DNA of 64,000 nucleotides, taken from positions 696,001 through 760,000 of the forward strand of contig WPIO01000096.1 of the NCBI GenBank assembly GCA_009760855.2. The letters run 5' to 3'. The notes below the pieces were generated by a model. It saw only the letters and a program-made list of their open reading frames with translations. It searched no databases and had not been told where the DNA came from. How positions within the stretch are numbered: position 1 is the first letter of the stretch; every line of letters begins with the position of its first letter. Below, one piece after another: positions 1 to 25,540 of this stretch. The stretch is from Cristatella mucedo (lineage: Eukaryota > Bryozoa > Phylactolaemata > Cristatellidae). The position numbers were made by a program, and so were the translations under genes.

Positions 1-2135
1 CCACCGACATGCCAGGGCACTGTGAGGAGCCTTCCGGTTGTGCGATCGTTTGGTCCTACAGCAGCTCATCAAGCGGCGGTCGTGTGCTGCCGTTTTATAG
101 AAAACGACCGAGTCGTGTTCACGTGGTTGCAAGCGGATCAGAGCCGTAGTCAGAGCTGAAGGAGCACGAAGCAGCTTGTCCGACTTCGGCTTCGCTTCAC
201 TTCGCTTCGCTTCACTTCCCGGTGAACAGAGAGGCATAGCATCAGTCAGCCATACCTTAAACTTTTCCCGGGATAGAGATTGGGAGTGTGTTAGAGACTG
301 ACAGCAAATAGTTCACTCTGCGTGTGCATTCGCGTTGCGCCGCCCCCACGTCGTTGGCTCAGTGTGCCCACAACTCTGGTTGCGCACGTCTGCGCAATCT
401 GCCCGGGACTTGGCCGAAGAAGCCGTGGTGTCAGCCTGCATCATGGCCAGCCAGAGGCCTCACAGTTTGACCCATCGATTTTCGTGAACCTAATTTCGAC
501 CGGTTGAGTGTCACTTGCCTTTTTATCCAGCCTACCGAACCGTCGCGTGCATCAACATTTTAACCTTCATCTGCATTCGTTTATCTGTTTTCAGTTTAGT
601 TAGTAGTTTGTCTCCTGTATACCAAAATGGTACATACTAATGCCGATACGGACATTGTTCATAGCCATGAAGTGAGAGACAAAAAACACTGCGCTTGAAA
701 TCAATGGCAACACTCGTAAATTGGCCTCAGCTTCAGTACAATGCTGCCAACGGTTAAGCAGAGCCGCTGCCAAGGGAGTGAGGTGGGCTGGTCCCACGCG
801 ACCAAAGGTTTAGGCTGGCATTTCGAGGGCCAAGCAAGAACAAACCGTGTCCATGTCATTCGAAATATTGTGCGTGCTATAGCTGCTCCTAATCTGGTAC
901 TCGGGCCACACGCGGCTGAGGCCCGGCGTGCGCTTGAGCGGGCTGCGCATGCGCGCTCTTTCCTCTTTCGCAGCTGCTGCTTGCTGCAAGCCATCCTTTG
1001 TCAGTGGTGTCCCCCCCCCCCACTCTAGTCTTTCAGCAGGCAGCGTGTGACTCAGACCTGCTGAGCTGCCGGCCGGCCGGCCGGCCGGGGTGGCTAACGT
1101 TGGTGCCTGGGTTTTGTCCATCTCCTTTTGTTCTGGCGAGTGCTGCCTGTGGCCGGCTGGCGTGTGTATTTGCACGGACGGCGCCCACCTTGACAATGGT
1201 TTTTACCTTAGGACACCTGGACTGTAGCTAGCTGCCCGGACCCCTTGCATTGTCGCTGGCCGGCTGGGCTGATGGCAGCCGAATAATAGGTCGAACAAGT
1301 AGCTGGCTCTCCTGTGCGTGCGGCAGCCGTTACCGGAATGGAGTCTCTGGAGTGAGCAGCCGGTGCGGCCGGCGTCCTGTCGCACCGCGTGGTGTCACTG
1401 CTGAGCCACCACGTGGTGCAGCACAAATGCCAGTTGAACCTCTACTGAGCCAGCAGCAGCCGCGGTGGCATGTTAGCAGGAATAGCTGGCTAGCTACACC
1501 AGGTACTCCGAGCTGCTTTGTGCGCGGTCTCGCGGCTGGCAATAATTAGCCAATAATAGACCAACCTGTTAGTGCTGATTAACCGGTAGCCGATGTGCTG
1601 GCCGATGGCCCAGCAGGTGGCTGCTTGATGCAACCGCAGCCCACCGACATCCATCGGTTGACCGTCCGGTGTTCCACTGGGGCTGATGGTAGACGGCTGA
1701 GAGGGGGTGGGTAGGTGGGGTGGCATGGGGTTAAAGAGAGAGAGCAAGAATGAGCAGTGCACTTGCCGGCTGATTAGAAGTAGACTGCCCAGTCCTCCCA
1801 GCCGGCAGCTGCCGATTTAAGTCACAGTCATCTGAGGTGAGGCTGTATACCTGCCTGCTAGTTAGTTGGTCGCCCGGTCGGTGGCGTCTTCGGCCAGGGA
1901 AGGACCTCGATGCTTGGGCCAGCTGAGCTCTGCCCTGCCCTGCCCTGATGGGGACATGGTGCTGGCGCCAGCTGAGGCAGCCAGTGCTTGAAGGGAAGAG
2001 TAGAGGGGGGTGGGGCGCGCAGGGGTAATAAAGATGCCTTCTCTGCACCGCCACTCGGCTGCTTTTCTTGACCTCGTTTCGGTTTCCATGCTAGTAGCAA
2101 GTTCGGGAAAGTCGGTTTCGAGCCCTCTTGACACC
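1..2135. other. 5' flanking region, no gene recognised
   Basis: I see no exon with recognisable protein similarity here. Short open frames exist on both strands but lack domains or paired splice sites. The stretch includes a run of about 12 C near 1010-1021 and a GGCC-rich tract near 1068-1090. It lies upstream of foxN2/3 and could carry distal regulatory DNA or an untranslated exon, but nothing in the sequence demonstrates this. Confidence 0.4.
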
Positions 2136-2205
2136 ATAATAATAATAATAATAATACACTTGATTAAGTACCCTCAAGAGAACTCAATCTCTTTCTAAGC
2201 ACCTT
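2136..2205 (-). mobile_element. LINE family A 3' tail fragment
   Basis: An AAT microsatellite is followed by the minus-strand version of the family-A 3' end: CACTTGATTAAG, then AGAGAACTCAATCTCTTTCTA. Only the terminal hairpin and tail remain. It directly abuts a SINE-1 copy. Confidence 0.6.
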
Positions 2206-2375
2206 CTGTGGTTTGGCCCAGTGGTAAATGTGCTCCCCTCCGGACCAAGGTCAAGGCGAATGTATTTGATCGCCTAGGTCGCAGGCTCGAGCCCCGTAGC
2301 ATGTGCAAAGCGCCTGAATAGAGATTAAGTTCTCGTAGGTCGCTTTGAATAATATTTATGTTAATATGTTATAAT
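2205..2375 (+). mobile_element. SINE-1 copy (tRNA-derived)
   Basis: The head has a tRNA-like A box (TGGCCCAGTGG) and a B-box-like stretch (GGCTCGAGCCCC). The 3' part reads AGCGCCTGAATAGAGATTAAG then TTCTC, the hairpin shared with LINE family A. This is a polymerase-III type retroposon without coding capacity. Confidence 0.75.
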
Positions 2376-2895
2376 TCCAGCGCCCGACGAGCTTCTACCA
2401 CGAGGCTGCTCTAGAGTGGTCGCGGTAACATGGCCGTCCATTATGCTGCACCTCGTGATGAGCAGGGACTCTCGCCTAGTGCGCCGCTCGATTTATATCT
2501 CGTCCGTCCGTCTGTCGAGTCGTCTGCCGTGCGGCGGCTGGCGTGCTGCCCTACTTCCAGCTATCGGCCGATACCTATTCCATCTATCGGACAGACCTCA
2601 GTGAAGTCATGCAAGTGGCCATGCCCCAGCAGTCGTAAATTCATGTGCCCTCACCTTCCCCTGCCGGCGGCCTGCTTGCCAAGTATTGGTGGCTCAGGCG
2701 AAGCCGAGGTTCTGTCTACCCATGGCCGACGTGAAAAATATCTGTATGAACGTGCCTGCAGTCGGTTATTGTGTCGGTCTGCAATAGCCTCGAGAGAAGA
2801 CAAATTCCTAAAGGCAGTAGTTTCGTCTTGGCGACCTCTTGATTGGCTGCATAGATTTTTTGAAGGGCAGGGATTTGTCGGGATATCGTCGTCTA

Positions 2896-3062
2896 ATGAG
2901 CAGTGATGGCCCAGGGGAGGTAAAGTGCTTGCTCTTCACGATCGAGGTCGTGGGTTTGAATCCTGCAGTGGGGGCGATCCTTTGTGCCAACTGCAAGCGG
3001 TGGTGGTAGCCGCCAAGGCTCTTCTGCCACTATATAAATGAGTCTGTCAAATCAGCTAGTAT
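2896..3062 (+). mobile_element. SINE-2 copy (second tRNA-derived family)
   Basis: It starts near TGGCCCAGG, with a B-box-like GGTCGTGGGTTTGAATCC. The body GCAAGCGGTGGTGGTAGCC and the tail with GGCTCTTCTGCCACTATA are shared with copies near 6.9, 14.4, 30.2 and 36.5 kb. The tail differs from SINE-1. Confidence 0.7.
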
Positions 3063-3297
3063 TTATTTTGTGTTATGGCCATGCCGCTGTGCACTGCCGA
3101 AGATTTTCAATCCCTCACCTGGAGACTTTGCATTGGCATCGTCGTCGGGGTTGAGGTGGTCGACCGTAAGCTCTTATCGTGGGTGAATGATGAAGGAGAA
3201 AGCGTGGAGAAGCCTTTCCAATGGCAGCCTGAGATCGATTGAAACTGAACGAAATGACTGACCGAACTGATTTGTCGAACGGTCAGTCAGCGCTCGT

Positions 3298-3298
<1 letters not shown>

Positions 3299-3367
<69 letters not shown>
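3299..3367. repeat. (CT)n microsatellite
   Basis: Pure CT dinucleotide run of about 68 bp. Apparent open frames through it are Leu-Ser or Arg-Glu artefacts. Confidence 0.97.
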
Positions 3368-3369
<2 letters not shown>

Positions 3370-4172
3370 CACAACCGACCAAGGTCGTGGGCTCTATCTA
3401 GCCCTGCGGCATACAGCATGTGAAGTGCTTGGAAAGAGATTATGTTTTCTCTTGAGGCGATATACGAATTGGTTACATTTTGAAATTTTACTGTATCTAT
3501 TTTTTGGCCTTTTTTGCCTAGCTGTTGTGCAGACACATTCTCATGACGTACTCATCGCCTTAATCATCTATGATTTCTCTCTGCTTACACAAGCGGCAGC
3601 ACACTCCTGATTCGCTAGCTGCCACTGACCGTTGGGCAGAAAGGTCGCAGGGACCGCTTACGTAAATGTAAATGCATTTTCGTAGCTGAAATTTAAAATT
3701 TGAATTAAAAAACTTATGAAATTATGCCCGGCTGTCCGCTCGCTCACCAACTCGGTACAGTCGCCACTCCATCCAACGCAAAGTTTCGGTTTGCCGTGAT
3801 TTTTTGCCGAATTAATGTAAAAAAAAACCTGATGGCAAATGGTGATGGCCGTGAGTGCGGTTCTTGTCATGACTTGTTGAACCGAGTGAGAACTTGCAAA
3901 CCGAGCGTTCGAGTTGAATCTTGGCCTGATTGTTTAGAAGTACATGTTTGCAGTCGGTCAGCTGAGCTGAGCTGAGCTGCACAGCGATGGCTGATGACAA
4001 CTGTGCGGTCACGTGCTGTTACGAGCCGGAAAAAAGCTCGTGCCCATGCTACCGCATTAAATTATATATATTAAATATTGAAAAAAAGCGAACACAGCTT
4101 GGATTCTGGCCTTCTACTGAAAGATTGCAGGAGAAATGTATAAGTCGGCAGCTTCTCAGCTGATGCTTCTCC
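3368..4172. other. Upstream flank of foxN2/3, no gene seen
   Basis: Nothing coding is recognised. Small features are a short AGCTG tandem near 3960-3980 and an AT-rich stretch near 4060-4090. Confidence 0.4.
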
Positions 4173-4210
4173 TTTAAAAGGGGGCGTGTCCACTCCTCGC
4201 GACACGTGAC
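4173..4210 (+). promoter_or_regulatory. Candidate core promoter of foxN2/3
   Basis: A TATA-like TTTAAAAG (4173-4180) runs into a GC-rich GGGGGCGTG, followed by an E-box CACGTG at 4203-4208. A start site about 30 bp downstream of the TATA-like element would give a roughly 165-nt 5' UTR before the ATG at 4373. This is inferred from position only. Confidence 0.3.
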
Positions 4211-4372
4211 TCCTTGACAGACGCGGCCGTGTTCGCTTTGGCTAGTGCGCTCGCTCGCAGATCCTTTTCTAGAAGCGAAAGATGTGCGTCAGCCGCTTTA
4301 AAGAAAGCGATCGCGAGCGACCCGTCGAGTGATTTCCTCTTTCTGTTTCATTCGCTCCAGCTCCGGCTAAAA

Positions 4373-19154
<14,782 letters not shown>

Positions 19155-20045
19155 GCGACCGGCCGCGCTTCGTCGTAGCCGCTTCGTCGAAGCCGGTCTG
19201 GTGCTCAATCGTGGTCTTCCTCGGCGGCTTGTCAGATCAAAGAAGTCTTGCACGCCTCCTGGCACAGCCTCAGGCTCTCGACGCCCCGAGCTGCTGCTTG
19301 CTGCTGCTGCTGCCGTTCGCCCGCAGCTTACGAATTTACTCCTTGCTGTCCCAGCAGCCGGTCTCCCTCAGCTCATCGGCCGGTGATCCCGTGGGGGGCG
19401 GCGGCGAGGAGAGAGGGAGAACCTTGGCGCCTCGCCTCTGTGATTTTTCTTCGTGCTCAGCAGTGCCGCTCGCCCATCGAACAAATACGCCTTGCCGCAC
19501 GCTTGCGGTCTAGTTTTTTCCCCCTTTTCTTCTTATGTTAGTTGCTATTTTTGCCGTGTAACCGTCTGCTGTTGTGACCTCCGTCGGCCCGTCGTCTGCT
19601 TCGACCATTCCGTGCCCCGAGAGAATGTAGTGTTAGATTCTTCTACTGGCTGATTTATGTTCTGTTACTCGGGGTCATTTGACGAAGACACTCTGGAGCC
19701 GAGCGCCGGCGATGCCCGCTGCATTATGGGCAGGCCACATCCGGTTCTGCCCGTCTTCGTCGTCCTCCTCCCGGCGCAGCAGCGGTCAGCTCTCGGCCGT
19801 GCAAATCGCTGTCACGTGACGCGCGAGTACCCACGGCCTCGCCGCGCGTGTGCGTCGGGAGCGATTCTTTGTACCGCAGGTTATCAAACCTTTTTTTTTC
19901 CTACGTCTAGTAGAACTAGAGAAGTTAGCGCTTTCTTGCCGACTAGGCCTAGGGCATCTGTGCAATGCATCAGCTGCTCCTGTTGCAGTTGTGGCAACTT
20001 CCTGCGGCTTGTCCGTGCAATAAATACTCGAGGCTGCCCACTTGG
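19155..20045 (+). other. foxN2/3: Probable foxN2/3 3' UTR
   Basis: GC-rich sequence without further coding similarity, followed by the first good AATAAA downstream of the stop. The extent is inferred from that signal alone. Confidence 0.45.
20019..20024 (+). terminator. foxN2/3: Putative polyadenylation signal of foxN2/3
   Basis: AATAAA about 865 bp after the stop codon. There is no transcript evidence. Confidence 0.4.
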
Positions 20046-20754
20046 TTGCTGGCGTGCTGCGTTCTCGATGGGGCACAGAAGTGCGCCAGTTTGACTGCTC
20101 CACACCCGCCTCGCAGAGGTGCAGTAACCGTGGTAACCATCGGGGATCCGGAAACCTGCTGCCAGCTGCGGCCACGTGCTTCAGCCCGGCTGCACCGAGG
20201 TCGTGCATGCAGCACCGAATCCCGGAGATGACGTCAAAGTCGATCGTGATCGCGTGAGTCGTGTGAGCATGCATCCGAGGCGAGAGCTCCCGGTGGCTCG
20301 AACTGCTGCGTCGGCCCGAATCTAGGCCGTGTGACCAATGTGACCAATTGCTCAATCCAAGCACGAGTCTGGCAGCAGCAGTTCGATCGACAAAGTGGAG
20401 CTGCTGCTGCTACTTTTTTTTCTCTCTGTCTCGGCTCGGAGTGTCTCTGTAAAGACGGTCGAGCGTGTGAATCCAATTGTATCGCCGTGCGACACGGTGT
20501 TCGATTCTCTTGCAGAGCCCATCTGCAGCCTTGACCTTGCGCTTTTTTCGGCTTCTTCACGGAAGTCCACAGGAGCCAGCAGGCAGGCAGCCGAAGAAAC
20601 TTGGGCAATTAGGTTGTTGCTTAGAGTGTTGTTTTTTTCTTTTACACGTGCCAGCAACCCTCCAGTCGGACGATCCGTGGAAGCACTTATCTAACTTGAA
20701 TGGTCACGTTGTTTTTGATGCCCTTTAAGTTGCCAGGCCACAGAGACGTGCTGC

Positions 20755-20930
20755 CGGTTTGGTCCAGTGGCTCAAGGTTTTTGACGACCGAAGTGAAGGT
20801 GGCATTCGGCAGAAGGCATTTGACCGCTCAGGTCGCGGGTTCGGCTACTGTGGCGTATGTGAAGCGCCTGGGTAAAGATTACATACTCTTCGGGTGCTGT
20901 ACAAATGAATTACATTTATTTATATATCGT
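20755..20930 (+). mobile_element. SINE-1 copy
   Basis: The head GGTTTGGTCCAGTGGCTCAAG, B-box-like GGTCGCGGGTTCGGC and the tail GTGCTGTACAAATGAATTACA are present. This copy is older, with several changes in the hairpin. Confidence 0.7.
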
Positions 20931-21169
20931 AATCGTAACTCGAGCAAATTGGTGTGCTTTGAATTTGATCGAGCTCCCGACGTCGGTTTTTCCATTGGTG
21001 GAATCATTATCAGCTCATCAAATAGCACGGACGTAGAAACTCAGCGAATAAAATGTTCATCGCTTGGACGAAATTGGTAGCTGTAAATACTTTGGTTGGG
21101 AGCCGGTTATCAAAAACAGTTACACGGCAATCGTACGGCACCCTTAGCGAGCTAAATCTCTAGGCACTT

Positions 21170-21870
21170 AATATATGCGCATAAAGGAAGCTGGACGAAA
21201 TTTTATTGATAACATACAGCGCCATTCGTACTCAAATACACGCACGACATTTCTCAAGCACACGGACAAGTACTGCGAAGAAAAGCCGTGGGTTTGCTTG
21301 TCATCAAGTCAGGGGACGTCGCGGGTATCGGTCGGAAATGAGTTCTGGGCTCTCGGAGCGTACGAAGTACACGCACGGTGTTTCTCACGAAAGTATTTCA
21401 GGTGGTTCAAGGCGCTCACGCCTAAGCGTCTTAAATCAGACGAGAGGATGGTACGATGCCAAGCCCGATTGGAGAGTAGCTCGGATAGGTAGGAGCAAGA
21501 GAATGTGGGGACGTAAAAGTGATTGACAAAAGCTTGAAGTCGATAGGTTGGCTGCTTGATGGAGTCAGTACAGGTCGGTCAGAGCTAGTGTGATGGAGCC
21601 TACTACCCGGCTCACGGTAGACAGGCACGGCTGCTGAGTTTTTTGCACCAAGAGTTGGTGTCTAATTTTATAGGCCGGAAGATCTGCAAGTAGTGATGAA
21701 GCCGAGACTAGATTCACAAACGCATAGACCAACTTGGATGTGCCATCACCGTCTAAGCAGGCCCGAATTTTGGCGATGTGGAGCAGAAAACCCGAGTACG
21801 TGCAGATTCGGCTAGCTAGCGCTATGCTGTCCGATCGCATTATGGTAGACATTCTTTCCAATTTTTGAGT
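21170..21870 (-). mobile_element. Degraded LINE family A fragment
   Basis: Minus-strand frames at 21431-21628 and 21565-21861 carry the family-A words PIDFKLLSITF, HIAKIRACLD and SKLVYAFVN, broken by stops and frameshifts. The 3' end is diverged. Confidence 0.65.
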
Positions 21871-22680
21871 AACTAGGTTTGCCCATTACCAATGAGTTTT
21901 TAGGGTATCGGCATTCAAAAGAGTTGGTGAAATACAAGTAAGTAAGTCGCCTTGCGAAAACAGTGAGGAAATGATAAGCAATTGCTTTTATAGGAACGTC
22001 AGCGGTAGATCTAGGTCAGTCACTGAGCAAAGTCCATTGCATATACATATATGTAAGTATGTGTGTATGTATATATATATATATTTAATATGTATATATA
22101 TATCTTGAATATATTCAATATAGATATTGCGTGTATGTATGTGTAAGCGGTCTGTGTGCGTGCGCGTGTGTGTGTGTGTACATGCATATGTGTGTGCGTG
22201 TGTCATTTGTATAGTACTCAAACATCGGCCGCGCGGCGTTTGCTCAAATCAAAATCGAGTTTCGCAGAAATTAGGTTCCTTAAATGATATATAAGCCAAC
22301 TTTCCGAAAGAACTCACAGCCCATCGTGCAGCCAAACTAGGGTACTGCTTGTAGGCTATTAATCGGCGGAACAGTTGCGAGATGATCGGAAGTGCGGCTC
22401 ACTCCATTGATGCTGCACCGTCTTCGTGTATCGTCGTCTTTCTTCCACCGACGCGGCAGCAGTCTTGACAAGTAGTTCGCATTACTGGTGGAGGTGCTTG
22501 GGATTTATCAGCGAGTTATGTAACGTATATTACGAGTTAGCTATGCTTTCGACCTGAAGCTCTCGGACGCAGCTGCTGGCGGTAGCCGTAAGCAGCCGGC
22601 TGTGTAATCCCTCTAGGGAACTCAATAATTGTGTAATATTGTCGATTTGCAGCCGTCAAAGCACTGTCTTTCTTCGTCAT
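21871..22680. other. Intergenic, no gene seen
   Basis: It contains AT tracts (about 22050-22110) and a TG-rich stretch (about 22150-22205). No ORF or element is recognised otherwise. Confidence 0.4.
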
Positions 22681-22684
22681 GTGC

Positions 22685-22951
22685 CATGTGGTTCGGCATA
22701 CGGAACGCTGGCCCAGAACAACGCCAACGGTTTATTGTGCAAGGCACGGAGCAGCAGGACGCACGACTGCCTTCGCCCCCTTCTCACACTATAGTCTCCT
22801 TCCACTCCTGCGGTTGACCCCGATGATTAATCGAAGACCACAACTGTGCAGCGGCCAATCCTGATGGTGAATCCACCATCTGGCCACCAGCGGTTACCTG
22901 CCAGTGTCCATGCCACATCACAGGCTCATTAGAAGAGCCGGCCTACACTTG
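22685..22951. repeat. Left arm of about 267-bp inverted repeat flanking the Gag-like ORF
   Basis: This begins CATGTGGTTCGGCATACGG and ends AGCCGGCCTACACT. It is the reverse complement of 25149-25415 with roughly one change in ten to twenty bases. The right arm, read on the plus strand, starts just after a purine run like a retroviral polypurine tract. Confidence 0.85.
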
Positions 22952-23697
22952 CACCCAGGCTGGATTCGGTTGGCTGGAACCGGACGGCTATAGTGAGGGT
23001 TAGGGTCACCGGCTAGGCCGGGGTCGGACCCTACGGCATGGCCGGATGTATGCGGTGACGTGAGGTCACCGGGGCTCTTGGGTACGGGAAGTTGGCCAAG
23101 TAAGTCGTGGTGTTGGAGGCTCCCGATCTCGCCGAGTTATGCACCTGGATTCGTGCAGGCGTGCTCCGGCGATGCTGCCACGCACGCAAGGGAACGAGTA
23201 CCCAAGGCCCGAGTGGAGCTGGATAGCTCGCTCGTTGTTGACTTGTTTATACCGCGTTCCCCGTGTAGCGTGTTCGTGACCCCCGTGTGTTGGCGTCTTT
23301 CGGCGGAAGCTTACGACTGTGGTAGTTGTCGACTCGGACTAGCCAGCAGTTACTCAGCCAGCCGGGTTTTGGACGGCGTACGCTCGTACTGCTGGATTCG
23401 GAGTCGGTACAATGACAGGACTGCAGAAGCCGACTGACCCCAACTAACACGTTTGTTCGCGCTTGCTGCGTCGTCTTGAGTGTGCTGTGCATAGGACCCT
23501 CCCTGTAGACTTGTTTAGTTGCTCTGTTGTTGTTGGCGCATGCGTTATTATAAAGAGGTTTAACCTGACGGCCGCTCGTCTTACCCTAGCTCGGCGGCAT
23601 GGCGAGCGGCAGCATTTCCGGAGTATGGCGGGGTTTGGCGGGAATAAGCCTTTGACCCCTGGAACCCGGTTACACACTCACTGGGCCAGCGTTCCGT

Positions 23698-24969
23698 ATG
23701 CCGAACAACAAGCCATTTCGTGGGATGGAGCCGATGACGCCCTGGGAGATGTCTTGTGCAGCATCCCTAGGCTTCGATGGCTTCGGAGACTTCGTTGGCT
23801 GGCTGCTGAACTTCGAGAGGGAGATCGAGAAAAGTGGCCATGAACCGAGTGAGTGCCACTTGTTTTTGCTCCTTGCGATGCAAGGCGGGGCCTTCACGTT
23901 TGCCTCGGGGCTCCGGCAGGAAGTTCAGGATGACTATGCCAAGCTTCGTGAGGCCCTAGTGAGGGCATTCACCTTGCCGGCCGGTAGAGCGCGATTGCTG
24001 CACGCTGATCGGGTAAAGGCTGGTCGGACTGAGAGGGCCGACAGGAGCGACCAGAAGCGGCAGCAGCGGTCACCGACTGTGTGCCAGGCGACAGAGGTTT
24101 GTCAGGCTGCCACCCCGTGGCGGCAGGCAACGGCTATCAAAGCGGTGACGGTTGGTCAGGCTTCGATGGTGTTCCACGAAGCAACGGCGTTGTGCGAGGC
24201 AACGGTCAGCGGTGTGACTGAGGCGACGGAGGGTGAGACGGTGCACGGAGAGGCAGCGGCGTCCGCGTGGAGGGCGGCGACGTCCGCGTGGAAAGCGGCA
24301 GCGTCCGCGGCAGAGTCGGCGGCGTCCGCGTGGAAGGTGGTGGCATCCGCCAGGAAGGCGGCGGCGTCCGCGACAGAGTCGGTGGCGGCGTCCGCGGCAG
24401 AGTCGGCGTCCGCGTGGAAGGCGGTGGCGTCCGCGACAGAGTCGGCGGCGGCTTCCGCGTGGGAGGCGGCGGCGTCCACGAGGATGGCGGCGGCGCCGGC
24501 GACAGAGTCGGTGGCGTCCGCGATAGAGTCGGTGGCTGCGTCCGCGGCAGAGTTGGCGGCGTCCTCCAGAGAGGTAGTGGCCGGCGATGCAGCGCAAGCC
24601 ATGAAGGTGACGCTGGCCTGCGACCAGCCGGTGGGCTGTGGCGCGGCACAGGCAGGAGAGTGTGTGCAGACTGAAGAGTCTGCACAGGACGGAGAGGCTG
24701 TCCAGGAGGGAGAATCTGTGCAGGCCGCAGAGATTGTGCAGGCCGAAGAGACTGCCCAGGTTGGAAAGGGTACGCAGGACGGAGAAGCAGCTGCGTATAT
24801 CGGAGACGCGGCGGCAGAATCGGCAGAGGCGGATGGAGCGACGGCGGTTGAGGTCCGAAAAACAGTGGCTGTGGACGTCAGCTCGATGACTATGGCCGGT
24901 GGCTCACGTTGCCGGCTGGTCGCAAAAGGCCGTGCACCAGCTTGCCTCTTGCGATCAGCCGTCAGGTAG
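23698..24969 (+). CDS. Gag-like retroelement ORF with expanded 21-nt repeat
   Basis: An intact 423-codon frame. Residues about 18-95 look like the capsid region of LTR-retrotransposon Gag: an FVGWLLNFEREIEKSG helix, then CHLFLLLAMQGGAFTFASGL and EVQDDYAKLREALVRAF. No CCHC zinc knuckle, protease or reverse transcriptase follows. Residues about 185-300 are tandem 7-residue units of ASAWKAA/ASATESA type (21-nt repeat). Residues about 318-365 are units like VQxEExxQxGE. It is likely a non-autonomous or captured Gag. A domesticated host gene is possible because the frame is unbroken, but tandem repeats in all open frames can also keep it open by chance. Confidence 0.6.
   Translation: MPNNKPFRGMEPMTPWEMSCAASLGFDGFGDFVGWLLNFEREIEKSGHEPSECHLFLLLAMQGGAFTFASGLRQEVQDDYAKLREALVRAFTLPAGRARLLHADRVKAGRTERADRSDQKRQQRSPTVCQATEVCQAATPWRQATAIKAVTVGQASMVFHEATALCEATVSGVTEATEGETVHGEAAASAWRAATSAWKAAASAAESAASAWKVVASARKAAASATESVAASAAESASAWKAVASATESAAASAWEAAASTRMAAAPATESVASAIESVAASAAELAASSREVVAGDAAQAMKVTLACDQPVGCGAAQAGECVQTEESAQDGEAVQEGESVQAAEIVQAEETAQVGKGTQDGEAAAYIGDAAAESAEADGATAVEVRKTVAVDVSSMTMAGGSRCRLVAKGRAPACLLRSAVR
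24240..24570 (+). repeat. 21-nt coding minisatellite
   Basis: Around fifteen imperfect copies of a GCGTCCGCGTGGAAGGCGG-like unit, alternating with GCGTCCGCGACAGAGTCGG. The period is a multiple of three, so all plus frames and two minus frames stay open. Confidence 0.85.
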
Positions 24970-25148
24970 CCTGTGGGGTCAGCTATTGATGTCAGCTGCT
25001 AGGGTCTAGTTTGTATCGTCCATTGCTGCATAGATAGGCTCGTTTATTGCTGCTTAGATAGGCTCGTTCATGCTGCCCTGTACGTTGCAGCTACGTGTGT
25101 TGGTGCTGCAAACTTGTGACCTTAAGGTCAAGGGGGCGTGTAGTTTGA

Positions 25149-25415
25149 GTGTAGGCCGGCTCCTCTAATGAGCCTGTGATGTGGCATGGACACTGGCCGG
25201 TAACCGCTGGTGGCCAGATGGTGGATTCACCATCAGGATCGGCCGCTGCACAGTTGTGGTCCTCGATTAATAAACATCGAGGTCAACCGGAGGAGTGGAA
25301 GAGGACTCTAGTGTGAGAAGGGGGCGAAGGCAGTCGTGCGTCTTGCTGCTCCGTGCCTTGTACAATACACCGTTGGCGTTGTTCTGGGCCAGCGTTCCGT
25401 ATGCCGAACCACATG
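25149..25415. repeat. Right arm of inverted repeat flanking the Gag-like ORF
   Basis: The inverse of 22685-22951. It starts 8 bp after TGTAGTTTG, which follows the purine-rich AAGGTCAAGGGGGCG, an arrangement like a polypurine tract next to a 3' LTR. The last about 30 nt (CTGGGCCAGCGTTCCGTATG and on) recur in plus orientation at 23685-23709, just at the Gag-like start codon. Confidence 0.85.
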
Positions 25416-25439
25416 CCATGTATCCCTCCAGGATACCGT

Positions 25440-25540
25440 AGGAGCTCGCCGGCCAGCTCGCCGGCAATCCTGCAGTGCTGTACTTCGGCAATCCTGCAGC
25501 ACTGTACCCCGGCAATCCTGCAGCAGCGCTGTACCCCCGT
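25440..25540. repeat. Short tandem minisatellite, about 27-bp unit
   Basis: Three tandem units containing CGGCAATCCTGCAG and CTGTACC. Confidence 0.8.

Noticed and set aside
2204-2300. Possible genuine tRNA gene
   Set aside because: A and B box-like sequences exist, but no complete cloverleaf can be drawn and the sequence continues into the SINE tail found in other copies.
4214-4372. N-terminal extension of foxN2/3 upstream of the ATG
   Set aside because: The frame is open but begins without an ATG; the first in-frame ATG is at 4373.
22990-23012. GTGAGGGTTAGGGTCACC resembling telomere repeat
   Set aside because: Only a single GGTTAGGG; no array.
24070-24685. Minus-strand and other-frame ORFs across the Gag-like gene
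   Set aside because: Shadows produced by the 21-nt repeat, whose length is a multiple of three.
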